64,000 nt of DNA from Microdochium bolleyi (lineage: Eukaryota; Ascomycota; Sordariomycetes; Xylariales; Microdochiaceae): assembly GCA_001566295.1 (NCBI GenBank), contig KQ964264.1, forward strand, positions 372,001 through 436,000, written 5' to 3'. A model generated the notes under the pieces. The model saw only the letters and a list, made by a program, of their open reading frames with translations. It was not told the origin of the DNA and made no database searches. Shown piece after piece: positions 23,762-33,367 of the stretch (position 1 is the stretch's first letter; the number at the start of each line of letters is the position of its first letter). Position numbers and translations under genes: made by a program.

Positions 23762-25495
23762 TCACGACCCGTCGCCGACGGAGTTCTCCCTCCGCCGCGC
23801 CTCTCTCTCACCAGGTGCAGGCATGTTGGCCATGACCTTGCCGAAGAAGTTGAGCGCATCCATTCCCATGCCGAGCATGTCCGCCATGTCTCCCGCACCG
23901 CCAGCGCCGGCTGCCCGGGCACTGCCCCCGCTGCTGCGCTCTCCCGAGCCGCCGACACCCTCAGCCTGGTCGCCCTGCACGGCCTTGCTGATCCCCTGAA
24001 ACGCACCCATCAGCTTCATCATCTTGACCGTGGTAGCAATATCCAGCCCCTCGAAGGCCTTGGCGGCTCCGGCACCACCACCACTACCGCCAGCACGTCC
24101 GCCATTGCCACCAGAGGCACCACCACTGTTGCCGCCTGCGTTGCCGGCGAATGCACCCAAGAGGCCAATCAGGTCCGCCGCTCCACCGCCACCGCCCGCC
24201 TTCTTGCCGTTGCCGTTGCCCAGCGCGCTGCCGAGCGTGCCCAGGAGGCCGAGCAGGTCGGCAGCCGAGTCACCACCCTTGGCCGCGGATCCCCCTGACG
24301 ACGACGACGAGGATGACGTGGAGGACGATGAAGACGAGGGTGATTTCTTGGGAACGGCGCCGCCAGAGCTCAGCTTACCGAGGAGGCCGAGGAGGTCGCC
24401 TATGGCCTCGGCAGGGTTGGCCGGTTTGGTCTCGCCCTTGGCCTGCTTGATCTCGACCTCGCGCTTCTCCTCAACGACCAGGACGGTGTCCTTGTTGACA
24501 CCACCAGCCGTGCTTTCTTCCGCCAGCGGAGCAGCAACGGCCGCCGCCGCCACAAGCGGCTCGCCACCAGCCACCGAGTCACTGCTAGCTTCCTTCTTGT
24601 CCAAGACAGCACCAGCCGGTGTGGTATTCTTGTCCTCCTTTTTCTCGAGCTCGGGCTTCGCCGCATCAGCCGCACCAGCAGCAGGCTTGGCGCTGTCCGC
24701 AATCGCCTTGCTGAAGATGCCGACGATGGCGCCCACGGAATCCGCAATGTTCTGCTGCTCCTTTGTCAGGCTCGAGCCGGTGCCGCTGGCCGACGACTTC
24801 TTGACGATCTTGTCGCCCGCGGACCCCTTGCTGTCGGGCTTGTTCTTCTGGAACGAGGCTAGGATGTCGGCGATGATATCGCCCACGGGCTGCGGCACGT
24901 CACCGGTCGCGCCGCCGTCCTTGGCACCTTTTGCCTTGACCACCGACTCCTTGTCTTTGCTCCCTGCTCCGCCCTCCCGCCGCCACTCCTTGTCGCCCGT
25001 CTTGGCTTTGGTGTACGTTGAGCCGGCGGGTTTCTGCTGCTGCAGCTGCTGCTTGGTCTTGTCGAGCGCGCCCAGCAGCTTCTTCTTCCGGTTGTACGCA
25101 TCGTCCTCCTCGGCCGCCCACTGCCTCTGCTGCGCCGACAGGCCACCCGAGGTGACCTCGCCCACCCACGCGAGCAGGTCGTCGCACCGCCCGCGCGCGA
25201 CGGCGACCGGGTCCTCCCGCACCGCGGCCGCCCAGTCCTGCCAGCTGGCGAGGTCGGCCTGTGCGGCGGCGAGTGCGGCGCGGCTGGCCTCGGGGAAGGT
25301 GACGGGCGCGGTGAGGAGGGTGGTGAGAAGCGCGGCGTTGAGGACGAGGGAGAGCTTGTGGGATGCTGTCCTCCTGGCTGTGGGTGGGGGTTTCGCAGCC
25401 GCCTTTGGCGGGGACAGTGTGTTTGTGGTGGTTGTGATGATGGGTTTCTTGGCCGTGTCTGGTGCGGCGACCGCGACTTTCTTAGTTGAGCCCAT
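23762..25495 (-). CDS. Low-complexity Ala/Gly/Ser/Lys-rich protein with three LLGLLG-type repeats
   Basis: Single exon, 577 residues from the ATG opening MGSTKK. The frame is open 80 codons further upstream without conservation. A hydrophobic stretch near residues 45-65 (LSLVLNAALLTTLLTAPV) may anchor it in a membrane. A helical segment with one Cys (ARGRCDDLLAWVGEV) follows, then long charged low-complexity sequence. The C-terminal half repeats a short amphipathic unit three times: IGDLLGLLGKL, AADLLGLLGTLG and AADLIGLLGAF, separated by Ser-only and Gly-only linkers. It ends with a Met-rich helical region (MADMLGMGMDALNFFGKVM). The function is unknown. The opposite strand carries a 499-codon open frame that is Pro/Ser-rich and judged a shadow. 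Confidence 0.65.
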   Translation of the reverse strand: MGSTKKVAVAAPDTAKKPIITTTTNTLSPPKAAAKPPPTARRTASHKLSLVLNAALLTTLLTAPVTFPEASRAALAAAQADLASWQDWAAAVREDPVAVARGRCDDLLAWVGEVTSGGLSAQQRQWAAEEDDAYNRKKKLLGALDKTKQQLQQQKPAGSTYTKAKTGDKEWRREGGAGSKDKESVVKAKGAKDGGATGDVPQPVGDIIADILASFQKNKPDSKGSAGDKIVKKSSASGTGSSLTKEQQNIADSVGAIVGIFSKAIADSAKPAAGAADAAKPELEKKEDKNTTPAGAVLDKKEASSDSVAGGEPLVAAAAVAAPLAEESTAGGVNKDTVLVVEEKREVEIKQAKGETKPANPAEAIGDLLGLLGKLSSGGAVPKKSPSSSSSSTSSSSSSSGGSAAKGGDSAADLLGLLGTLGSALGNGNGKKAGGGGGAADLIGLLGAFAGNAGGNSGGASGGNGGRAGGSGGGAGAAKAFEGLDIATTVKMMKLMGAFQGISKAVQGDQAEGVGGSGERSSGGSARAAGAGGAGDMADMLGMGMDALNFFGKVMANMPAPGEREARRRENSVGDGS

Positions 25496-26467
25496 TGTTG
25501 AATCGTCACGGCCGAATTGGTAAGAGAAGCACAATGTGAATTCGCGTGAAGTCAGCCCGTCCCGAATCAAAGGGGGAGTACAATTGAAGGATGTCAAGCC
25601 TGTCGCGAGCGGGGGGATGTGGAGGAAAGCGGACGAGGAAAAGCTGGGGAAAATACGGGGATGGCCTGCCAAGGACACGACCTTGTTAGGCCCGTCTGTC
25701 ATAAGCCAATCTGTCGCGCGTGTGAATCCCTGCATCGCGGAGAGACCCCTGTTTGGGCGTGCCTCGGTTCAGGTGAGGAGGGGGCTGGCGACAGGGGCCT
25801 GTTGGTGGTTGTTGGAGTGTGTCGATCACGGAGCATGTGCCACGCCAGCTCAGCGACGACGTCTGACGCAGGGTTGTGGACTGGGCATACGAACAAAGAG
25901 ATTACGGGAGACTTCCACTGGGCAGAGTTGACCACTACGATGCTCGTTGAGATCCCTGTCGTGATCTTGACCCTACCTAATTCCAGGAGCAGACAGGGAT
26001 CACTGGCTGTCGACACTTACCAGTAAGCGTAGCCTTGCAAGCCCGCAGTTCTGAACACACGGCTCAGTTGTGGTCAGCTAGCTTATGAGTAACTTCAACA
26101 GAGTACAACGTACCGGGTACAACACCCTGGGGTAGTGGTGCAGGCAATCGGATAGTGACCGTGGATGGCGAGCTCAAACAGATGCTCACGGCCAGTTCTT
26201 GCTCAGGCGATGGTCATCCAAACAGCTTTGTTCCTCCCTTGATTGCTCATGTCTCGTGATGGCTATTGTGGTTGGTCAGGCTGCGGGAGGCTTTCCTGTG
26301 GGAGGCCGACCTGCAGGAAGCCAGGCAAGTCTGACACCAAGTGCTGAGGCGCAAGAGTAAGGGTACATCTCCCGAGAAAGCAGTATAAGACGTGACCCTA
26401 CGCAGCACGATCTGCTCGTTGTTTCCATCCTGCTGAGCAACCCATTGCGCTTATCAATATCGCAACC
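25496..26467. promoter_or_regulatory. Divergent intergenic region
   Basis: This 972-nt head-to-head spacer lies between the low-complexity protein and the exonuclease. No gene or repeat was recognised. Confidence 0.35.
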
Positions 26468-27265
26468 ATGGCTGCTCCATCAGCCAACTACTCGCTCGTC
26501 GACTCTGCCGACTCACTCGCCCTCTTCCTGCAAGCCATGTGGGAAGTCTCCAGGCGGACCAGCCCCTGCATCTCCGTTGATCTCGAAGGAGTCCGCATGT
26601 CGCGCCACGGCACAGTCTCTCTTGTCACCATTTTCGACCACGTCTTGAAGCAAACGTACCTCGTCGACATCCACACCCTACAGGGCTCGGCGTTCACCAC
26701 CAGCCTCCCGCTCCCAGACACGAGCTCGGCCGTGTCTACATCGCCTGCCACACCCTGGACGCTGAAAGCCATCCTCGAGTCCCCCACCATCACAAAGCTC
26801 TTCTTCGACGTCCGCCACGACTCTGACGCCCTCTACAGCCACTTCGGCATCCGCCTCGCAGGCGTCGAGGATGTGCAGCTCATGGAGTGCGCGGACCGGC
26901 CCGCCGGCCGCCGGCGCTTCGTCATGGGCCTGCAGAAGTGCATCGACAACTTTGCGCAGCTCACGCCCACGCAGAGGGCCCAGTCCAAGGCGATCAAGGA
27001 GTACGGGGTCAGGACGTTCGACCCGCAGCACGGCGGCTCGTACGAGGTGTTCAACAGGCGGCCTCTGGACCGCGAGATGGCGCTGTACTGCATCAACGAC
27101 GTGAAGTACCTGTCCGTGCTGCGGGACATCCTGTGGAGGAAGCTGACACCCGCTTGGCGTGCAAAGGTCGCCAGCGCTACAAGCGCGAGGATCGCGCTGT
27201 CTCAGAGTGCCGACTACCAGCCATACTCGAAGGACAACGCATCCAGTCCTTGGCCCTTCGAGTGA
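26468..27265 (+). CDS. 3'-5' exonuclease domain protein (DEDDy, RNase D/EXD1/Egalitarian type)
   Basis: Single exon, 265 residues, essentially one exonuclease domain. ExoI is SVDLEGV with Asp38 and Glu40. ExoII is FFDVRHDSDAL around residue 117-127. ExoIII is YCINDVKYL near the C-terminus, with Tyr and Asp spaced as in DEDDy enzymes. No HRDC domain, helicase domain or KH domain is attached. The protein should remove nucleotides from a 3' end using two metal ions, on RNA or DNA. Stand-alone fungal proteins of this class are poorly characterised. It is tail-to-tail with the cytochrome P450 gene, 187 nt apart. Confidence 0.88.
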   Translation: MAAPSANYSLVDSADSLALFLQAMWEVSRRTSPCISVDLEGVRMSRHGTVSLVTIFDHVLKQTYLVDIHTLQGSAFTTSLPLPDTSSAVSTSPATPWTLKAILESPTITKLFFDVRHDSDALYSHFGIRLAGVEDVQLMECADRPAGRRRFVMGLQKCIDNFAQLTPTQRAQSKAIKEYGVRTFDPQHGGSYEVFNRRPLDREMALYCINDVKYLSVLRDILWRKLTPAWRAKVASATSARIALSQSADYQPYSKDNASSPWPFE

Positions 27266-27452
27266 TTTATGTTTGGAGTCAGGGGCAGTTGATCATGGTT
27301 GTCTACTATCTGTACCGACCAGCGACGATGGAAATCGTCTTTAACGGGTCATCGGTGGAGTGGCCGATACTGGAGCATGATGTTCGGCCAACATGAATAA
27401 CTTAGATGTAGACAGCAGTGAACTTCGCACTACAGAATGCCAGGATGAAGAA

Positions 27453-29112
27453 CTAGTCCTTACTCCTTCTCGTAACGTATACGGGCCAACCCCATGGCGC
27501 GACCGTGAAGAATGTATGGTAACTCCAGTCTGCGCCCTTGTCCACCTGCTCGATGTCGTAGTCGCGCACAATCGTCGCAAGTATTTTCGAAAGCTGGATC
27601 TTGGCCAGGTTATGTCCCGGACACGATGCATAGCCAAGACCAAACTACATCGCATCGACTTAGCATGAACCACACAAGAGTTGAGCAAAATGTTTGGTGA
27701 GTGGTATCAGAACTTACTGGAATGTAGTACTTGTCAAGCTTTGCACTGTCCGGCCCCAGCCATCGATCCGGGTTGAACTCGCGCGCGTCTGGGCCCCATA
27801 TCTCGGTTGATGCGTGTATGACCCACGGACAGACTGACACAATCGTGCCCTCGGGGATGGCTTTGTCTCCGATGCTCAGTCCACCAGCAGGGGCGACACG
27901 AGGCAGCGTCATCGGTACGGGACTAAACACCCGTAGACTCTCCTTGATGCATGCCTGGAGATAGGGCAGGCTCTGTGCGTCGGTATACTGGATCACATCG
28001 GAGCCTGCGAGCGTGGCGTCGATCTCGGCACGCGCGCGGGCCCACGCCGTCGGGTGACGGATCATGTGGTACACGAAGCTCTGCAGGCCGCAGGCGACTG
28101 TGTCGGAGCCCGCGGCGACGGCGTTGGTCGCGGCCGAGTGCACGTCGAACAGGCTCATGCGGTCCGGGTGGTCCTGGAGGGCCCTGAACCAGTGCGAGAG
28201 CACGTCGAACCGCGCGTCCGGGTTGGCCTCGCGGTCCTTAACTGCGCCCATGGCGGTGTCGACAATGTGCCCGAACGGCAGCACGCCGGCGGACGTCATC
28301 CACGGGTTGGCGATGAGGCTGTGGAGCCACGGGTAGAACCCGATGACTGCGACGTAGGCGTTCTGGTACCACGAGTTGCGAATCGAGCCGCCGATATCGC
28401 GGGCCTCGCGCAGGAAGCCGAACTGCTTGGAGAAGATGGACTCGCCGACGATGTCGAACGTGGTGTAGGTGAAGAACTCGTCCAGATTCATAGGCTTGTG
28501 CGCGGCGGCGTGGGCATCCAGCTGGGCTTTGAGTAGTCCGACGACATTGTCGATGGAGCCCTCGTTGCGAAGTAGGCTTGTCAGAGTGTAGCCGGATGCG
28601 AGGTTCTTGGAGCGCTGGACCTTGAGCTTGGGGTCTGTTGTGGACATTGGGTTCTGGTATCTCTTGTCCGGAAACGCAATGATCGAGTACCAGGCGGCCT
28701 GTTGAAGCGGGTCAGTCTACGGATGCTGCATGAAGCGGCACCCAACCGTACCTACCTTGTGCAAAGGGACCAGCAAAATTGCCTTGAGGGCGTCCGGATG
28801 GCTGACGCTGACCTCGTTGTGCGCAATCCGCACAAAGTGCCCTGGAGATGATGTGTTAAAGGAGGTTGCACCAGGACTATCATCACGGGCGTCTAACTCA
28901 CCATGCTTCTCATGAAGCGCGATAAACTGCTCGCTCTGATCGCCCTTGATGATGTGCCGGACGTGCCACAGTCGCGAGATCTGTGCCCAGAATGGACCCG
29001 GAATGCCACGAAGCTTCTGGTATCTCCACAGCGCGATTGCGACAAGGAGAGCCAGCCCGCCCGCAGTCGCAGCTGGGGCATGGGCCAGCACGGCCTGGAC
29101 CGTTGTCGTCAT
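27453..29112 (-). CDS. Cytochrome P450 monooxygenase
   Basis: Exons are 28902..29112, 28756..28841, 27718..28698 and 27453..27644 (introns 60, 57 and 73 nt), giving 489 residues. The N-terminal membrane anchor (ATAGGLALLVAIALW) is followed by the Pro-rich hinge RGIPGPFW. The I-helix oxygen-binding motif is AAGSDTVACG, the K-helix ExxR is ESLR, the PERF region is FNPDRW, and the heme loop FGLGYASCPGHN carries the thiolate Cys434. It is an ER membrane enzyme that should hydroxylate or otherwise oxidise a hydrophobic substrate with electrons from CPR. Overall it resembles fungal pisatin-demethylase-like P450s. The tracked frame begins at a GTG two codons upstream, but the ATG at 29112 is the natural start. 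There is no biosynthetic core enzyme beside it. Confidence 0.93.
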
Positions 29113-30180
29113 GAACACGGCTGGCTACGAGTGATGGAAGTGGTAAGCACGGGCTCATACGTCGGAGGATTCCTCGAAGCTCAGTCACCAGCTGGAACGG
29201 GCAGCGATTGACGCAGAAGCAGAAAGTGTCAGCGCAAAATACCCAGGGACGGGAAGAGGTCCCGGACTCCAGGGAGCCGTTCACTGTGGAGTACTCTGTA
29301 CAGGTTTTCAGGGATTATAGAGGCCCCCTGTAGCATCTTAGCCATTCGTGCTGTCTACTGGCGAGTTGTGTGACGTGTCATGCGGGCCGTTGGTCCCCAA
29401 GAAGATTTCAGTCTCCTCGAGTACATCAAGGTACTATCTCTCGAGGTCATGTGTCCAGGAATACTCTTGCGTACGAGGCTTAGGTTTTGGGTTTGGGACG
29501 GATCATCGAAATTACTGCCTTAAATGACCCCAAAATTCGCCAAAGTGGCCTGAGGCGGCTTCAATCATCCCTGGCACCCGTAAGCTACTACAAGCTGATG
29601 CGATGTCTGCCCATGGCGTGTTTGGATCCTGCTGCAGCCAAGACGCGGCCTTGCTGCTGTGCCGTGTCTCAACCTAAGGGGCTCCGTATTTGGCCGAAAC
29701 CAAACGTGCTAACGAGAACTACGAGCAGGCAAGCTCCGCCAACATTCGCAGGACGTTGCGCTACCCACTCCAAGAGAAGAACGGCCCGCCCCGTCTGCCA
29801 GCAGGGTCGGCAGGGAGTATGATAACGGCCGCGGAACGTCCTGCCGGAGCCAATCGGAGGCTCTGGCATGTTCAGCATCCCGCTGAGGCTGTTAGCACCA
29901 GCCGGTGTGACCAGAGGACAACTTGGGACACGGGAGAGCATGCACACGCCGCCGCAAGTAGAGGCTATTTACATTACACAGGACCTGATGTCTCCCGACC
30001 GTGTGGTTCATAGCGCGAATCGAAGTGTCCTGCCGGTCGGGTCATGCCGATCAAGGTATAGCCTCGCGAGCGTTTTCTTCATACTTACCTTTGCCCTTGG
30101 CGCGCCTGTTTCTAGATTCCGACTCTGTCCAGCGCTGTTCTCTTTGCCAATGCGCGAATCCCACTTTTGCGTGCAACATT
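29113..30180. promoter_or_regulatory. Divergent intergenic region
   Basis: This 1068-nt spacer lies between two start codons (P450 and SAT4-like gene). The short open frames here have no family features. Confidence 0.35.
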
Positions 30181-31645
30181 ATGGTGCGCTTCACAGTCGA
30201 GACCGGGGCCCAGCGGAGGGTGTTCGGCTTCGCTCTTGCCTTCGCCATTCTGTCCACGATATTCGTTTCCCTACGAATACTTACCAACCGGCTAGCTCAC
30301 CGGGCACTCGACGCCAGCGACTACTGCATCGTTGCGGCCTGTGTAGGTCACCCAAGACGCCGTTGCAAAACACTCACGCTCGTGCTGGAGTGGCGAAAAA
30401 CTAACGTCCTGGCGTGTGACCAGATCTTCGTCGTCGGCTTTGAAGCATGTAGCATTACAGGTGAGAGCCATCAAGGGCCGCAATTACGATGAGAATGATA
30501 GACACTGATCTCACCTTCCGTCTCCGTCGTACAGCTGTCCTCAACTGTGGCGTTGGTCTGCACATGCTTGACATTGTGTCAACCCACGGCCCCGCACCCA
30601 TCGCCGAGTTCGCGCAGCTGCTCGTCGCCCTGCAGAACCTGTGGGTGCTGAGCCTCTCTTTCTGCAAAATCTCCATGCTGCTCCTCTACACACGCATCTT
30701 CTCCGTCCCGGCTCTGGTCCTGACGGCGCGGCTCACGGCCGGCTTCATCGTCGCGTGGGCGACTGCGACGGTCCTCGCGACCTTCCTCATATGCCAGCCC
30801 TTTGCGTACAACTGGGACAAGACAGTCCCCGATGGGCACTGCGGGGACCAGGTACTCCTCCTCCAGGTCACGGGGGCGCTCAACATCTTCACAGATCTCA
30901 TGGTCGTGTTGCTTCCGCTGCCGCTGCTATGTAGGCTCGAAATCAACCTGTGCCAGCGGTTGGTGCTGCTGGCCGAGTTCTCGCTGGGGTTGCTGTAAGT
31001 CATGACCAACTCAGCCGTCCATTTTCCGAATACCAGTCGCTACCCCCAAGCCCGGACTCTCCGATGACACTGATTGTGATGAGACTCTGTGTACATCCCA
31101 GTCTAACATAAGAACTCCCTCTCACTAGCACATGCGTCGTGAGCGCCGTGCGCCTCTACACCCTCATCTCCATGGATTACCGCGACATCACCTACACCAT
31201 TCCAAAGGTCAACATCCTCTCGGGCCTCGAGCCTGCGGTCGCCATCATCCTGGCGTGCGTCATCATGCTCAGGCCACTGACCAGGAGGGAGTCGTACACG
31301 CGAGACGGCAGTAGGAACAACACCACCACCAGCAGTAAATCGAAGGGCCGCGGGTTGGGCGGCGCGAGCAATGGGGAAAGTGGTATTAGTAGGAATCACC
31401 ACTGGCCTGGTCGTAGTGCGAGCAGTGGTGGTAACAATGGTGGTAGTGGTGGTGGTGGGATTGGTAGGCTTGGCCGAGCGAGCGTGCAGTCCCTCAAGCC
31501 TAGAACCAGCCACAACTTTGTGCAGCTCACGGACGATGAAGAACGATGGGACAACGACTCGGATGTACACCTGCGGCCGCTGCGGGCGAGGAGGGAGATC
31601 TGGGTGATGGGGAGCAAGAACGCGAGCCACTTCTCTCTGAGCTAA
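30181..31645 (+). CDS. Fungal rhodopsin-domain integral membrane protein (SAT4/PTH11-like)
   Basis: Exons are 30181..30342, 30424..30460, 30535..30994 and 31129..31645, giving 391 residues. Seven hydrophobic helices are visible. Family landmarks are a first helix ending FVSLRILTNR, the ALDASDYCIV motif, and LLVALQNLWVLSLSFCKIS with LLLYTRIF after the third helix. ICQPFAYNWDK and DGHCGDQ follow, then the loop-helix LTCVVSAVRLYTL and the last helix ILSGLEPAVAIILACVIML. The cytosolic tail is Gly/Asn/Ser-rich and low-complexity. The family (PF20684) includes PTH11-like G-protein-coupled receptor candidates, but this member lacks an N-terminal CFEM domain. The ligand is unknown. The 37-nt second exon is short but is required to keep frame. 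Confidence 0.85.
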
Positions 31646-32156
31646 GACTTTCGTTAGGGGCCGGGTATTCGCATGGGAGAAAAGAAAAGAAAAGGGCCGC
31701 TGTTGGCGCTTGAAGCGCGACCATACAACGACTTGCTGCGTGCAGGAGCAGTGCAGCATAAATATCGTCACAAGGGACCGTTGCTGTGCCTGCTAGCGGA
31801 CTGATCACTGCAAAATACCACAGGGTGTGTGAGGACGAATTCTGTTTAAATGCATGCGCTACTATATATACACTGCTTTCGCTGTAGGACGGCTCTCTAT
31901 GAGGACAAGACACAAAGATAAGAAAAGAAAAAGGAGAAGAGAATAGAAGACAGGACGAAGCCACAACGCTACCCGTGGTGTCTGGTCATAACTTTGGCAT
32001 GGTGGTTTGTCTGCGAGGACCCAGAATGGATAAAGGAAGAACTCCAGCAGTGGACAGGCTGCCGCTGTCGCTGCTGCTGCTGGTTTCCTCCCCATATCTC
32101 ACCGCGCACGGGAGAGGAGGAGAAAACTCTGAGCACTGCTCCTTTTTTTTTTTCCT
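31646..32156. other. Intergenic region between converging genes
   Basis: These 511 nt lie between converging stop codons. A T-rich run at about 32145..32158 ends at the next gene's stop codon. No gene was seen. Confidence 0.35.
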
Positions 32157-33367
32157 TTAGAAGGCCGCGATGGCGGTGGGCCGGGCAGCCGCGACGCGCT
32201 TGACGAGGGTGGTGGCGTGGACGTCGCTCTCGTTGGGGCCGGTGATGGTCTCGATGATGGTGCGCTTGCTGCTGGCGCTGCCGAGGGGCTCGCACGAGGC
32301 GTGAACCTTGGAGGCGTCGACCGACTTGACGGAGCCCTTGGTCGCGATGCGGTGCTCCTTGCTGTCGACGTCGATGAGGACGAGGTCGCCGGTCCACGCG
32401 ACGTCAATGTTGCCCTTGTAGTACGAGGCCGTGCAGCGGCGCTGATCCTTCTCGCTGGTGATGTTGGTCGCGATGCTCCAGGTCAGGGTGTCGGTGTTGG
32501 TCTCGGTTTGCTGGCGCTGTTTGGTGGTGATGGATGGTTAGCCTTTGCGGGAATACAAGTCTGGGGGTTTAGAGTTAAAGTGTCTTGAGGAAAGGGGAAG
32601 CTTACCTCGACGGCAACGGCGATGCTCCACTCGGCGCTGACGGTGATCTCGGCAACCTCAGGGACACCGGCCTTGAAGCTGGATCCGATGGACAGGGTGT
32701 TGGTGATGCCGACAGTGAAGGTGTTTGTCTTGGTGAAGGTCTGGGTGCCGGTGAAGGTGAACATGTACTGGCTGCCCTGGTAGAGGAGGTCGGACTGCTT
32801 AATGGTCTCGAGCTGGAAGCCGGACGACTTGTCAAAGTCGTCGTACTTGATGTTCTCGAAATAGCGTTGCTTGAGCTTGCGGATGAAGACGGGGGCGAGG
32901 CTGTCAATGTCGGCGCCGGCGCGGCCATCGAAGCCGAGGAAGAGGCCCTCACCGACATCGATGGGGTACTCGGACTGGCCGTCCGTCTTCTTGCCAAAGT
33001 CGAACTCGCCCTTGGTGGTGGTGATCTTCATGCGTCCCGTGCGGCGGCCCTTGCCGTCGCCCCAGAGCGACATGGACTTGACCGTCTCGCCGTCCTCAAA
33101 GGCGTGCTCGCCCCAGTCGCCCTGCTCGGTGCCGATGACCCGTTCCGAGTTGTCGGTGTAGAAGAGCTTGATGCCGCGGATCTTGATGTCGTCCTTGGTC
33201 GACTTGTAAACGCGGATCTTGGAGACCAGGTGGCCCTCCTCAGCAACCGCGGTGAAGGGATCGCCGCCCTCGCCGCCAATGTAGTACAGGTTCTGCCAGA
33301 TGGTGTTGGGCCAGGGCGCGGCGCTCGCCAGGGCGCAGAAGAGAGGAAGAGTCGCGTACCACTTCAT
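32157..33367 (-). CDS. Secreted jacalin-type lectin fused to aerolysin-like pore-forming module
   Basis: Exons are 32606..33367 and 32157..32516 with an 89-nt intron, giving 373 residues. A signal peptide ends at ALASA. The first 130 mature residues fit a jacalin-related lectin: IGGEGGDPF at the start and a closing GRAGADIDSLAPVFI, the usual beta-prism sugar-site ends. The second half is a long Thr/Ser-rich beta region with alternating polarity (FTGTQTFTKTNTFTVG, SIGSSFKAG), as in the pore-forming beta-hairpin of aerolysin-family proteins, ending in a segment with two Cys. By family it may bind surface glycans and oligomerise in membranes. No activity can be inferred from sequence alone. The gene stands alone and nothing here suggests an immunity partner. 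Confidence 0.75.

Noticed and set aside
24024..25523. 499-codon plus-strand open frame
   Set aside because: Antisense to the low-complexity protein. It is a Pro/Ser/Ala run produced by the reversed GC-rich codons, with no domain; the minus-strand frame has better structured helices and repeats.
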